From positions 62,001 to 126,000 of the forward strand of contig CAVZAF010000009.1 of the NCBI GenBank assembly GCA_963773315.1: a stretch of DNA of 64,000 nucleotides. The letters are read 5' to 3'. This DNA is from DATKAS01 sp963773315 (lineage in GTDB: Bacteria; Actinomycetota; Acidimicrobiia; Acidimicrobiales; DATKAS01). This document shows positions 1 through 9,285 of this stretch, piece after piece (position 1 is the first letter of the stretch; every line of letters starts with the position of its first letter). The notes under the pieces are model-generated. The model ran no database searches and was not told the origin of the DNA. It was given only the letters and a program-made list of their open reading frames with translations. Both the position numbers and the translations under genes were made by a program.

Positions 1-1
1 C

Positions 2-371
2 GAGGCCTTCAAGAAGATCAAGGAGATCGCCGAGGCCGCGTGGGAGCGCGGGGTCGAGATCAGCAAGGACCTGGCGGCGAAGGCCAACGCGAAGGCCAAG
101 GAGCTGGCCGCCAAGTCGAAGGAGCAAGGCGGGCGACGTCGCCGACGACGCGGCCGACAAGAGCAAGGACCTCGCCGAGAAGGCGAAGGACACCGCGGAC
201 GACGCCGTCGACAAGGCGAAGGACACGGCCGGTGACGCCGTCGACAAGGCGCAACAGGTCGCTGCGAAGGCCGACGACAAGGCGATCGACCTGTCGGAGA
301 AAGACGACGGCGTCGTGGGCGCCGCGGCCGGGTCTGCGCACAAGGTGATCGACAAGGTCGACGGCGACTGA
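2..371 (+). pseudogene. Lys/Ala/Asp-rich heptad-like repeat protein, 5'-partial and frameshifted
   Basis: The gene runs in from the left edge. Bases 2-124 read as a charged helical protein (EAFKKIKEIAEAAWERG, then AKAKELAAKSKE). At about base 125 one extra base moves the frame, and 126-371 continues in the same style with KAKDTADDAVD and KAKDTAGDAVD repeats, ending in KVIDKVDGD and a TGA. The 11-residue K-A-K-D-x-A-x-D-A-V-D units resemble LEA-like or apolipoprotein-like amphipathic helices. Function unknown; a membrane- or stress-associated helical protein is a guess. The matching composition on both sides shows this is one gene with an indel. Confidence 0.6.
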
Positions 372-394
372 GCTCGTCCCCGACCCTCCGGCGG

Positions 395-437
395 GATTGG
401 GCGCTCGGCGTCGTACGTCGCGCCCAAGTGCCCAATC
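395..437 (+). terminator. Hairpin terminator-like dyad after the repeat protein
   Basis: TTGGGCGC at 397-404 pairs perfectly with GCGCCCAA at 420-427, and GATTGGGC can alternatively pair with GCCCAATC ending at 437. The dyad follows the TGA at 369-371 by about 25 nt. There is no T tract, as is common in high-GC actinobacteria. The rest of 372-548 holds no gene I can support. Confidence 0.4.
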
Positions 438-548
438 TCGGGGGCTGCGAGATTCTGGAACCTGCCGATCTCCCGGGCCGTTGGCCAGATAGGTTGACCA
501 GCGGCTCGAGCGCCGCCCGACGGCCCGAGAGAAGCACGAGACGCTGAC

Positions 549-1241
549 ATGACGATCACCGACGACGGCAGCATCGACACGGGCGGCACCGACGGCGTCG
601 ACATCGACGACGACGTCGACGAGGAGATCGACGAGCGTCCTCGGTTCGAGTGGACGTGGGCGAAGGTCATCGCCGTCGTGGTGGCGTTCTCGTTCCTCGC
701 CGCGTCAGCCACCTACCTCGTGACGAAGCGCACCACCGACGCGCAGCCGAATGCGGTCGACATCGGGTTCTTGCAGGACATGATCGACCACCACGACCAG
801 GCGGTCACGATGGCGATGGACGTGATCGGTCGGCCGTCCGACCCGACCACGCAAAGCTTCGCCCGCGAGGTCGTGATCTACCAACGGTGGGAGATCGGCG
901 TGATGGACACGCTCCTCGCCGGCTGGGGTGACGGCCGCGGCGACGTGTCGCGAACTGTCATGGAGTGGATGGGCATGCCATCCCCGCTGGGAGCGATGCC
1001 CGGCATGCAGTCGCCAGAGGCGCTCCAACAGCTCACTGTGCTCACCGGCAAGGACCTCGACAGGGCGTTCTTCACGATGATGCGCGCTCACCACCTCGGC
1101 GGCGTCCACATGGCCCTCTACGCCGCCCAGCACGCGAACACGAAGCAGGTCCGCGAGCTCGCCGCCCGGATCGCGCAATATCAACAGGTGGAAGCGAACG
1201 AGTACACGCAAGCACTGAAGCGACTCGGCCTCGAGAGTTGA
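549..1241 (+). CDS. DUF305 domain membrane-anchored protein
   Basis: This 230-residue protein has an acidic N-terminus (residues 1-33), one membrane helix (about 38-59) and an extracytoplasmic DUF305 domain. DUF305 hallmarks are MIDHHDQAVTMA near residue 78 and MMRAHHLGGVHMA near 176. The His-rich helices match the ferritin-like fold of the family, whose metal-related role is poorly defined. The stop overlaps the hutH start by one base (TGATG), so it may be translationally coupled to the histidine operon, although no functional link is known. Confidence 0.85.
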   Translation: MTITDDGSIDTGGTDGVDIDDDVDEEIDERPRFEWTWAKVIAVVVAFSFLAASATYLVTKRTTDAQPNAVDIGFLQDMIDHHDQAVTMAMDVIGRPSDPTTQSFAREVVIYQRWEIGVMDTLLAGWGDGRGDVSRTVMEWMGMPSPLGAMPGMQSPEALQQLTVLTGKDLDRAFFTMMRAHHLGGVHMALYAAQHANTKQVRELAARIAQYQQVEANEYTQALKRLGLES

Positions 1242-2773
1242 TGAGCGACGTCGTCCTCGAGGGCGACGGCCTCTCCATCGACGACATCGTGGCCGTGGCC
1301 CGCGGTGGTGCGCGGGCGGTGCTCGGAGATGAGGCCAGGGCCGCGATGCAGGCGTCGCGCGACATCGTCGAGGAGCTGGCGGCGTCGGGGAAGCCCGTCT
1401 ACGGCGTCTCGACCGGCTTCGGCTCGCTCGCCGATGTGTATGTCGAGCCCGCGAGCAGAGCCCGCCTGCAGGCTGCGCTGATCCGATCCCATGCAGCCGG
1501 TGTGGGCGACGCGGTCGAGCCCGAGGTCGTGCGGGCGATGATCCTGCTCCGCGCCCGCACCCTCGCGATGGGCCGCAGTGGGGCCCGGCCGGTGCTGGCC
1601 GACCGGCTGCTCGACCTGCTCGCGGCCGGCATCACGCCTCGGGTCCCCGAGCACGGCTCGCTCGGTTGCAGTGGTGATCTCGCGCCGCTCGCGCACGTCG
1701 CGCTCGTGCTGCTCGGCGAGGGCGAGGTGGTCGAGGGCCGCGACTGCGTCGATGCTGCGGGGGCACTCGGGGCCGCGGGCATCGACCCGATCGTCCTCGA
1801 GGCGAAGGAAGGCCTCGCGCTCGTCAACGGCACCGACGGCATGCTCGGGATGCTTGCGCTCGCGTGTCACGACGTGCGGGGCTTGCTCGCGGTCGCCGAC
1901 ATAGTCGCCGCCATGAGCGTCGAGGCTCTGCTCGGCACCGACGCGGTGTTCGCGCCCGAGATCGTCGCGTTGCGCCCGCACCCTGGTCAGGCGGCGAGCG
2001 CCGAGAACATGCGACGCGTGCTCGAAGGCTCGCCGATCGTCGCGTCACACCGTGTCGGCGACTCGCGGGTGCAGGACGCGTACTCGCTGCGGTGCGCCCC
2101 TCAGGTGCACGGTGCGGTGCGGGACGCGCTCGGGTTCGTGGAGGGCGTGGTGAGGCGAGAGCTCGACTCCGCGATCGACAACCCAGTGGTGCTCCAAGAC
2201 GGCCGGGTCACCTCGAACGGGAACTTTCACGGCGCGCCCTTGGCTCACGCCGCCGACTTCCTTGCGATCGTGCTCGCCGATCTCGGGTCGATGTCCGAGC
2301 GGCGCGTCGACCGGCTGCTCGACCCGGCGCGGTCGCACGGCCTGCCCGCGTTCCTCGCGGACGAGCCCGGTGTCGACTCGGGGCTGATGATCGCCCAGTA
2401 CACGGCGGCAGCGTTGGTGGACGAGAACCGCCGTCTCGCCACTCCCGCGAGCGTCGCGTCGATCCCGACGTCGGCCATGCAGGAAGACCACGTGTCGATG
2501 GGCTGGGCGGCAGCACGCAAGCTCCGGGTCGTCGTCTTGAATCTCACGCGACTGCTCGCGATCGAGCTCGTGAGTGCCGCGAGGGGAGTCGAGCTGCGCG
2601 CACCCTTGCGGCCCGCCGTGGCGACGGGCGCTGCGATCGAAGTGCTCCGTCAGGTCGTGCCAGGGCCCGGCCCCGATCGGTGGCTCACACCCGAGCTCGA
2701 GGCCGCGGCAGAGCTCGTCGCGGCGGGCGTGCTGCGGTCGGCAGTCGAGTCGGTGACGGGAGCATTGCAGTGA
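1241..2773 (+). CDS. hutH: Histidine ammonia-lyase
   Basis: Deaminates L-histidine to urocanate, the first step of histidine utilisation. At 510 residues it has the family's usual length. The MIO prosthetic-group segment is GSLGCSGDLAPLAH, so the self-cyclising triad is Cys143-Ser144-Gly145 rather than the textbook Ala-Ser-Gly; Ser and Gly, which build the MIO ring, are kept. Other family blocks are VYGVSTGFGSLAD near residue 53 and QDAYSLRCAPQVHG near 277. The ATG at 1241 overlaps the upstream stop, and the TGA overlaps the hutU GTG. Confidence 0.97.
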   Translation: MSDVVLEGDGLSIDDIVAVARGGARAVLGDEARAAMQASRDIVEELAASGKPVYGVSTGFGSLADVYVEPASRARLQAALIRSHAAGVGDAVEPEVVRAMILLRARTLAMGRSGARPVLADRLLDLLAAGITPRVPEHGSLGCSGDLAPLAHVALVLLGEGEVVEGRDCVDAAGALGAAGIDPIVLEAKEGLALVNGTDGMLGMLALACHDVRGLLAVADIVAAMSVEALLGTDAVFAPEIVALRPHPGQAASAENMRRVLEGSPIVASHRVGDSRVQDAYSLRCAPQVHGAVRDALGFVEGVVRRELDSAIDNPVVLQDGRVTSNGNFHGAPLAHAADFLAIVLADLGSMSERRVDRLLDPARSHGLPAFLADEPGVDSGLMIAQYTAAALVDENRRLATPASVASIPTSAMQEDHVSMGWAAARKLRVVVLNLTRLLAIELVSAARGVELRAPLRPAVATGAAIEVLRQVVPGPGPDRWLTPELEAAAELVAAGVLRSAVESVTGALQ

Positions 2774-4428
2774 CCGAGGGAGCGCGGCCGGTGCGGGCGC
2801 CGCGCGGCACGACGCTCACCTGCAAGGCGTGGCCGCAGGAAGCCGCGATGCGGATGCTGATGAACAACCTCGACCCCGAGGTCGCGGAGCGGCCGGACGA
2901 CCTCGTCGTGTACGGCGGCACCGGGCACGCGGCGCGTTCGTGGGCGGCATTCGACGCGCTCGTCGCGACGCTCCGCTCACTCGAGGGCGACGAGACGATG
3001 CTCGTGCAATCGGGCAAGCCGGTCGGCGTGTTCCGCACTCACGAGTGGGCGCCACGGGTGCTGATCGCGAACTCGAACCTCGTGCCCGACTGGGCGACCT
3101 GGGAGGAGTTCCGCCGGCTCGAAGCGCTCGGCCTCACGATGTACGGGCAGATGACCGCCGGGTCGTGGATCTACATCGGCACGCAGGGGATCTTGCAGGG
3201 GACGTATGAGTGCTTCGCCGAGATCGCGCGCCGTCGGTTCGGGGGCTCGCTGCGCGGCACGATCACGTTGACCGCCGGGCTCGGCGGGATGGGAGGCGCG
3301 CAGCCGCTCGCGATCACAATGAACGACGGCGTTGCGCTGTGCGTCGAGGTCGATCCGCATCGCATCGAGCGCCGCCTCGAGACTCGCTACCTCGACGAAG
3401 CGGTCACATCTCTCGACGACGCGATCGCACGCTGTCGCGACGCGAAGGCCGCGGGCCGCACGCTGTCGATGGGGCTGCTCGGCAACGCGGCTGATGTCGT
3501 GCCGAAGCTGCTCGACCTCGGCTTCGACGCGGACATCGTCACGGATCAGACGAGCGCGCACGATCCGCTGAGCTACGTGCCGAACGACCTGAGCCCCGAA
3601 GCCGCGGAGGAGCTCCGCGCCCACGATCCCGACGAGTACGTGCGGCGCTCGCGACAGGCGATGGCGACGCACTGCGAGGCGATGGTCGGGTTCCTCGACG
3701 CGGGCGCCGAGGTCTTCGACTACGGCAACAGCCTGCGGGCAGAGGCGAGGTTGGGCGGCTTCGAGCGGGCGTTCGACTACCCCGGCTTCCTCCCCGCGTA
3801 CATCCGCCCGCTGTTCTGCGAGGGAAAGGGCCCGTTCCGCTGGGTCGCGCTCTCGGGCGATCCCGCGGACATCGCGGCGACCGATCGCGCCGTCCGCGAG
3901 GAGCTGCCCGACGATGTCCATCTCGCTCGGTGGCTCGATCTCGCAGAGGAGCGGGTTGCGTTCCAGGGGCTGCCAGCCCGCATCTGCTGGCTCGGCTACG
4001 GCGAGCGGGCGCGAGTCGGGCACCGCTTCAACGAGATGGTGCGGTCCGGTGAGGTCTCGGCTCCGATCGTGATCGGCCGCGATCATCTCGACTCGGGGTC
4101 GGTCGCCTCGCCTTATCGAGAGACCGAGGCGATGGCCGACGGCAGCGACGCGATCGCGGACTGGCCGCTGCTCAACGCGCTCGTGAACACCGCCTCCGGC
4201 GCGTCGTGGGTGAGCATCCATCACGGCGGCGGCGTCGGCATCGGCCGGTCGATCCATGCGGGGATGGTGTGCGTCGCCGACGGCAGCGAGCTCGCGGCCG
4301 AAAAGCTCGAACGGGTGCTCACGTGCGACCCGGGGATGGGCGTGATCCGGCATGCCGACGCCGGCTACGACCGCGCCGTCGAGGTCGCGGACGAGCGCGG
4401 GGTGCGAATGCCGATCCGCGAGCCATGA
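2770..4428 (+). CDS. hutU: Urocanate hydratase
   Basis: Converts urocanate to imidazolonepropionate using tightly bound NAD+ as electrophile. The 552-residue length fits the family. Visible motifs are YGGTGHAARSW near residue 37, GQMTAGSWIYIGTQGI near 127, the nucleotide-binding TAGLGGMGGAQPLA near 169 and HHGGGVGIGRSIHAG near 485. The GTG start overlaps the hutH stop by 4 nt (GTGA), and hutF starts two bases after the stop, so these genes form one transcript. Confidence 0.97.
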   Translation: MTEGARPVRAPRGTTLTCKAWPQEAAMRMLMNNLDPEVAERPDDLVVYGGTGHAARSWAAFDALVATLRSLEGDETMLVQSGKPVGVFRTHEWAPRVLIANSNLVPDWATWEEFRRLEALGLTMYGQMTAGSWIYIGTQGILQGTYECFAEIARRRFGGSLRGTITLTAGLGGMGGAQPLAITMNDGVALCVEVDPHRIERRLETRYLDEAVTSLDDAIARCRDAKAAGRTLSMGLLGNAADVVPKLLDLGFDADIVTDQTSAHDPLSYVPNDLSPEAAEELRAHDPDEYVRRSRQAMATHCEAMVGFLDAGAEVFDYGNSLRAEARLGGFERAFDYPGFLPAYIRPLFCEGKGPFRWVALSGDPADIAATDRAVREELPDDVHLARWLDLAEERVAFQGLPARICWLGYGERARVGHRFNEMVRSGEVSAPIVIGRDHLDSGSVASPYRETEAMADGSDAIADWPLLNALVNTASGASWVSIHHGGGVGIGRSIHAGMVCVADGSELAAEKLERVLTCDPGMGVIRHADAGYDRAVEVADERGVRMPIREP

Positions 4429-4429
4429 C

Positions 4430-5745
4430 GTGACGCGTTGGCTCTGGTGCGAGCGCGCGTGGCTCGGCGGCGACGACGTCGAGCCCGGAGTCGAGTCCGG
4501 CGTGGTGCTCGAGATCGAGCACCACTCGGTTTCGTCGGTGACGACCGGCGTGTCGTCGTGCCCTCCAGACGCCATCAGACGCGCGGGCGTGACGGTTCCG
4601 GGCCTCGTGAACGCGCACTCGCACGTGTTCCACCGTGCGTTGCGCGGGCGAACTCGAGCGCGGCGTGGGCTCGTTCTGGACGTGGCGGGCGCAGATGTAC
4701 GACCTCGCGTCGCGGCTCGATCCCGACTCGCTCCACGCACTCGCTCGGGCGACATACGCGGAGATGGCCCTCGCGGGCATCACGACGGTGACCGAGTTCC
4801 ACTACCTCCACCACGACACCGGAGGCAGGCGGTACGGCGATCCGAACACGATGGGTCATGCGGTGATCGCGGCTGCGGAAGAGGTCGGTGTGCGACTTCT
4901 TCTCCTCGACGCGTGCTACCTCGAGGGAGGGATCGGGCGCCCGCTCGAGGGCGTGCAGCTGCGGTTCGGCGACGGCACCGCGCAAGCGTGGGCCGACCGG
5001 GTCGACGCGATCGATGCGCGCGGGCATGCGCGGGTGGGAGCTGCGATCCACAGCGTGCGTGCGGTCGCTCCGGGCGACATGGAGCAGGTCGTCGAGTGGG
5101 CGGGATCCCACGTCGCGCCGCTTCACGCCCACGTCAGCGAGCAGCCGGCTGAGAACGCGGCGTGCTTCGACGCGTACGGCATGAGTCCCACGCGGGTCCT
5201 GCACGAGGCGGGCGCCCTGGGCAGTCGGTTCACGGCCGTGCACGCGATCCACGTGGAGGACGAAGACATCCGGCTCCTCCGCGGGTCGACGGTCTGCGTG
5301 TGCCCGACGACCGAGCGCGACCTCGCGGACGGCATCGCGCCGAGCGGGCGGTTGCGCGACGGGGGAGTGCACCTCGCCGTCGGCTCGGACTCCAACGCTG
5401 TCGTCGATCTTCTCGAGGAGGCGCGGGCGATCGAGCTCGACACACGTCTCGCGAGCGGTGAGCGCGGCACGCACTCTGCCCTCGAGCTGCTGCCGCGCCG
5501 CGACAGGCGGCGGGGGGATCACCGCAGGCGCGCCCGCCGACCTCGTCACGATCGGCACCGACTCGCCACGACTCGCGGGCGCACCGAGCGATCTCGTCGC
5601 CTCGATCGTCTTCAGCGCGTCAGCCGCGGATGTGACCGACGTGATGGTGGCAGGCCGCGATGTCGTGTGCGAGAGATCCCACTCGTCGATCGACGTCGCC
5701 TATGAGCTCGATCGTGCCGTGCGCCGGGCGTGGGACACGCGATGA
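4430..5745 (+). CDS. hutF: Formimidoylglutamate deiminase (two frameshifts)
   Basis: Amidohydrolase that deiminates formiminoglutamate to N-formylglutamate and ammonia. The GTG at 4430 begins VTRWLWCERAWLGGDDVEPG; the metal-binding NAHSHVFHRALRG follows near residue 62. The frame shifts near 4640 (continuing GELERGVGSFWTWRAQMYDL) and again near 5490, where LELL joins RAATGGGGITAGAPADLV. Downstream metal and substrate motifs are HAHVSEQP, TAVHAIHVEDEDI and VGSDSNAVVDLLEE. All three pieces align as one protein of about 440 residues, so the breaks are probably sequence errors. The stop overlaps the hutI ATG. Confidence 0.85.
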
Positions 5746-6905
5746 CGCTCGTCATCGACGACATCGGGCTGCTCGTCACGTGCGACCCGACCCGCGGCGA
5801 GGGACCTCTCGGCCTCGTACGTCGCGCCGCGTTGATCGTCGAAGACGGCCGAGTGCGCACGATCGAGAAGGCGGGCGCTGCCGCCGACACTCGGATCAGT
5901 GCCGAGGGTCGGTGCGTGATGCCGGGCTTCGTCGACAGCCACACGCATCTCGTCTTCGCGGGCGACCGCAGCGACGAGTTCGCGTCACGGATGGCGGGAA
6001 CGCCGTACTCGGCCGGCGGGATCATGACGACCGTCGAAGCGACACGTGCCGCTTCGATGGAAGACCTCGGCGCGCTCGCGGTCGAGCGGCGGTATGCGGC
6101 ACTTGTCTCGGGCACGACGCACGTCGAGGTCAAGTCGGGCTACGGGCTCGACGTCGAGCACGAGCAGCGGCTCTGCCAGATCGCCGCGGGGCTCACCGAC
6201 GACGTCACGTTCCTCGGCGCCCACACCGTCCCCGCCGAGTACGCCGGGCGCGTCGACGCGTACGTCGACCTGGTGTGCGGGGAGATGCTGACGGCGTGCG
6301 CACCCTTCGCACGCTGGATCGACGTCTTCTGCGAGGTCGGCGCGTTCGACGTCGATCAATCCCGTGCCGTGCTCCGCGCCGGCCGTGCCGCCGGACTCGA
6401 GCTGCGGGTGCATGCCAACCAGCTCGGCTTCGGTCCCGGCGTGCAGCTCGCGGTCGAAGAGGGCGCGGCCTCGGCGGACCACTGCACCTACCTCAACGAC
6501 GGTGATCTCGAGGCGCTCGCGGCGAGCAACACGGTGGCGACCTTCCTCCCCGCGAGCGACTTCTCGACTCGCCAGCCCTATCCCGACGCTCGGCGAGTCA
6601 TCGATGCCGGTGTGACCGTGGCGATCGCGAGCAACTGCAACCCAGGGTCGAGCTACACGAGCTCGATGGCGTTCTGCCTCGCGCTCGCTGTGCGCGACAT
6701 GCACATGACGGTCGAGGAGGCCGTGCGCGCCGCGACGATCGGGGGAGCGAAGGCGTTGCGGCGAGTTGACGTCGGGTGGCTCGGTCCCGGTTCGCGCGCT
6801 GACGCGGTGATCCTCGACGCGCCGACCTACGTCCACCTCGCGTCGAGACCGGGCATGGCGCTCGCGCAGGACGTCATCAGCGCGGGCGAGCCGATCGTCC
6901 GCTGA
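5742..6905 (+). CDS. hutI: Imidazolonepropionase
   Basis: Zinc/iron amidohydrolase that opens the imidazolone ring to give formiminoglutamate. Length 387 residues. Motifs: DSHTHLVFAGDRSDEF (metal HxH plus substrate Arg) near residue 66, EVKSGYGLD near 128, LGAHTVPAEY near 158, RVHANQLG near 222 and SNCNPGSSYTSSM near 298. The ATG at 5742 overlaps the hutF stop (ATGA); a frame start at 5730 lies inside hutF and is less likely. It is the last hut gene; no hutG follows. Confidence 0.96.
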   Translation: MTLVIDDIGLLVTCDPTRGEGPLGLVRRAALIVEDGRVRTIEKAGAAADTRISAEGRCVMPGFVDSHTHLVFAGDRSDEFASRMAGTPYSAGGIMTTVEATRAASMEDLGALAVERRYAALVSGTTHVEVKSGYGLDVEHEQRLCQIAAGLTDDVTFLGAHTVPAEYAGRVDAYVDLVCGEMLTACAPFARWIDVFCEVGAFDVDQSRAVLRAGRAAGLELRVHANQLGFGPGVQLAVEEGAASADHCTYLNDGDLEALAASNTVATFLPASDFSTRQPYPDARRVIDAGVTVAIASNCNPGSSYTSSMAFCLALAVRDMHMTVEEAVRAATIGGAKALRRVDVGWLGPGSRADAVILDAPTYVHLASRPGMALAQDVISAGEPIVR

Positions 6906-6938
6906 GCGTTTCCCATCCGCGGATGGAATGCTCTCGCC

Positions 6939-7767
6939 GTGGCATTCGACCCTCTCGAGCCCTACGGCCCGCTCATCGACACGCGCGCCCGCGTCGTGAC
7001 GTGGAACGTCTGGGCGAACTCCGGGCCGTGGGAGCTTCGCTACGCGCGCATCGAACAGCTCCTCCGTGGCATGGACGCGGACATCGTCGGCATGCAGGAG
7101 GTCTTCCGCGCGGTCGGGTACGAGCCCGTCGCCGAGATCGCCCAGAGGCTCGGGCTCACGTACACGCCCTGCATCGAGTGGTTCGAGCCCGCGCAGCTCG
7201 AAAGTGGCACCGCCGTGCTCTCGCGGTGGCCGGTCAGCGACACTGGCAGTCTCAAGCTCGCCGGGTTCGACGGGGGAGACGGTGGGCTCGCGCAGTTCGC
7301 CCGCGTCAACGGTCCACGCGGGCAGATCGACGTGTTCGTGGTCATGCTCGACTGGCGTCCCGACCTCAGCCATGTCCGCCAGGCGCAGGTGCACGAGCTC
7401 GCGGCATATGTGAACGACACCGGCAGCGCCGCGCACCCGGTGCTCATCCTCGGCGACTTCAACGCCGGCCCCGACTCCGACGAGATGCGGATGCTCGTCG
7501 GCCAGTCAAAGACGGCCGCGCCGGGCCTCGTCTTCTACGACGCGTGGGATGTCGCCTCGGAGGGTGGACCTGGGCACACGTTCTCGCGCCGCAACCGGCA
7601 CGCGGCGGCAGCCCTGCTGCCGGATCGCCGCATCGACTACGTGCTGTCGGCCTGGCCGCGCGCGGGGAGCGGGTCATCCCGTGCGTTGCGAGGTGCTCGG
7701 CACCGCCGGTCTCGATGGCGTCGACCCCTCCGACCACTTCGCGGTGATGGCCGAGTTCCGCTACTGA
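6939..7767 (+). CDS. Endonuclease/exonuclease/phosphatase family protein (frameshifted)
   Basis: Metal-dependent phosphoesterase of the EEP (DNase I-like) fold. Family motifs appear in order: TWNVWANSG, DIVGMQEVF (catalytic Glu), GDFNAGPDSDEM (Asp, Asn), RRIDYVLSAW and PSDHFAVMAEF (the terminal SDH motif). The reading frame shifts near 7668, where AWPR continues as GHPVRCEVLGTAGLDG; both parts are needed for a complete domain. The GTG at 6939 starts 33 nt after hutI. The substrate may be nucleic acid, a phosphoinositide-like lipid or a small phosphodiester. Confidence 0.8.
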
Positions 7768-7786
7768 CCGCAGAGCGGATAGACGC

Positions 7787-8590
7787 ATGTCGTGGGAGAT
7801 GTGGGAGTGGGACGAGACCCTGTTCGAGGGGTGCGCGCCGTATTACGAACAGGGACGGCCGCCCTACGCCCCCGGACTCGCTGACGCCCTGCGTGATGCG
7901 CTCGGGCTCGACGGTCGCGGTCGACTGCTCGACGTCGGTTGCGGTCCGGGGAAGGTCGCGCTGCTCGTCGCCCCTCTCTTCGAGGAGGTCGTGGGCCTGG
8001 ATCCCGACGGGGGGATGATCGCCGAGGGCGAGCGGCTCGCGGCAGCCCGCGGAGTCACGAACGCTCGCTTCGTGCAGGAGCGAGCGGAGTCACTGCCCGC
8101 CGGGCTCGGCACCTTTCGCGTCGCGACGTTCGCCGCGTCCTTCCATTGGATGGATCGCCCGAAGGTCGCGAGCGCGGTGCGCGACATGCTCGAGCCCGGC
8201 GGTGCCGCCGTCCAGATCGACACTCAGGCATACCGATCACCCGTGGAGGACCCGGTCGACGCGTTGCGCGTCCGCTACCTCGGGTCCGACAAGCGAGCGG
8301 GCCAGTCGATCCGCAACAACTCACCGTCTGGCGAGGACGACGTGTTCCAAGCCGCGGGCTTTCGTCCGATGGACGTCGTGACGGTTCCCGACGGTCGGGT
8401 TCTCGAACGATCGGTCGACGACCTCATCGCCCAGCACCTCTCGTCGTCGTCGACGGCGCCACACCTCTTCGGTGACCGGCTCGACGAGTTCGTCTCGGAC
8501 GTGCGTGGCGCACTCCTGGCCGCGAACCCGTCGGGGGCGTTCACCGTGACCCTGCCCGACAACCAGCTGCGGATCTGGCGACCGCGCTAG
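7787..8590 (+). CDS. Class I SAM-dependent methyltransferase
   Basis: A 267-residue Methyltransf_11/25-type protein. The SAM-binding motif I is LLDVGCGPGKVALLV near residue 46, the acidic motif II is VVGLDPDGGMI near 69, and the post-motif region is FRVATFAASFHWMDRP. The N-terminus YYEQGRPPYAPGLADAL is typical of small-molecule or quinone-like methyltransferases of this group. The acceptor substrate is unknown. It converges on the TetR gene with a 4-nt overlap at the 3' ends (8587-8590). Confidence 0.85.
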   Translation: MSWEMWEWDETLFEGCAPYYEQGRPPYAPGLADALRDALGLDGRGRLLDVGCGPGKVALLVAPLFEEVVGLDPDGGMIAEGERLAAARGVTNARFVQERAESLPAGLGTFRVATFAASFHWMDRPKVASAVRDMLEPGGAAVQIDTQAYRSPVEDPVDALRVRYLGSDKRAGQSIRNNSPSGEDDVFQAAGFRPMDVVTVPDGRVLERSVDDLIAQHLSSSSTAPHLFGDRLDEFVSDVRGALLAANPSGAFTVTLPDNQLRIWRPR

Positions 8591-9240
8591 ACGTCCTTCA
8601 GCAGCTGCGCGCACGTCGTGTCCGCGAGCCACTTCTCGTAGCGGTCTGCCGTCCACCCGCGGGCGCCCACCAGGAGATGCCAGACGTCGGGGTGGATCAG
8701 CGTCCAGAGGATGTCAGTGGCGCGGTCGACGTCCAGCCCGCGGCGCAAGGCCCTCTTCCTCTGTAGGGACCTCACGATCTCGCGCTGGTTCGCGTAGAAG
8801 TCGGTGTTGATGAGCTGCCACAGCGCATCGACATCGGGATCGCTCGGCGCGCCGTCGCGCAACACGCGCAGCAGGTTCGCAACGCGCTTCTTCACCGCAG
8901 TCGAGTTGCGCGCGTTCAGCTGCAGCTGACGAGCGGGATCGGGCTCGTCGAGCACCTCGCGATACCAGGGCTGCTGCGCGACGGCGATGTCGGCCTCCCC
9001 GCGCAGCAACGTGTCCCAGAGCGCGCGGACGAGGCCGCTCTTCGTGTCGAACCCGAGGTACACGGTCTTCAGGGACACGCCTGCCTCGTCCGCGACCGCG
9101 GCCATCGTCGTGGAGGCGTATCCGTGCGTCTCGAAGAGTCGCTGCGCGGCTTCGAGGATCTGGCGCCGCGTGGCGGCTGCCTGCGCTTCGCGGCGGGGTG
9201 ACTCATATCTCCTTCGCTCGGGGTTGACGCGGCCGGGCAT
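8587..9240 (-). CDS. TetR/AcrR family transcriptional regulator
   Basis: A 217-residue repressor. The N-terminal helix-turn-helix runs from about residue 20 to 68 (AATRRQILEAAQRLF, then TTMAAVADEAGVSLKTVYLGF); the C-terminal half is the variable ligand-binding domain. It diverges from the methyltransferase at 9286, and a perfect palindrome lies in the 45-bp gap, so it probably represses itself and that gene. The ligand is unknown. The gene itself carries no visible frameshift. Confidence 0.92.
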   Translation of the reverse strand: MPGRVNPERRRYESPRREAQAAATRRQILEAAQRLFETHGYASTTMAAVADEAGVSLKTVYLGFDTKSGLVRALWDTLLRGEADIAVAQQPWYREVLDEPDPARQLQLNARNSTAVKKRVANLLRVLRDGAPSDPDVDALWQLINTDFYANQREIVRSLQRKRALRRGLDVDRATDILWTLIHPDVWHLLVGARGWTADRYEKWLADTTCAQLLKDV

Positions 9241-9245
9241 TCCGC

Positions 9246-9280
9246 TACTCTAACCGAGTATTCAATACTCGAATGGAGTA
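9246..9280. promoter_or_regulatory. TetR operator: nested palindrome between divergent genes
   Basis: CGAGTATT (9255-9262) and AATACTCG (9264-9271) are perfect inverted arms about base 9263. Outer arms TACTC (9246-9250) and GAGTA (9276-9280) are symmetric about the same centre. The site lies directly between the TetR start (9240) and the methyltransferase start (9286). Two concentric dyads could hold two dimers. That TetR is the ligand of this site is inferred from position. Confidence 0.8.
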
Positions 9281-9285
9281 ACGAA

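Noticed and set aside
2977..4755. 592-codon minus-strand open frame over hutU
   Set aside because: Antisense shadow of a full-length urocanate hydratase; no motif, no ribosome-binding site, skewed composition.
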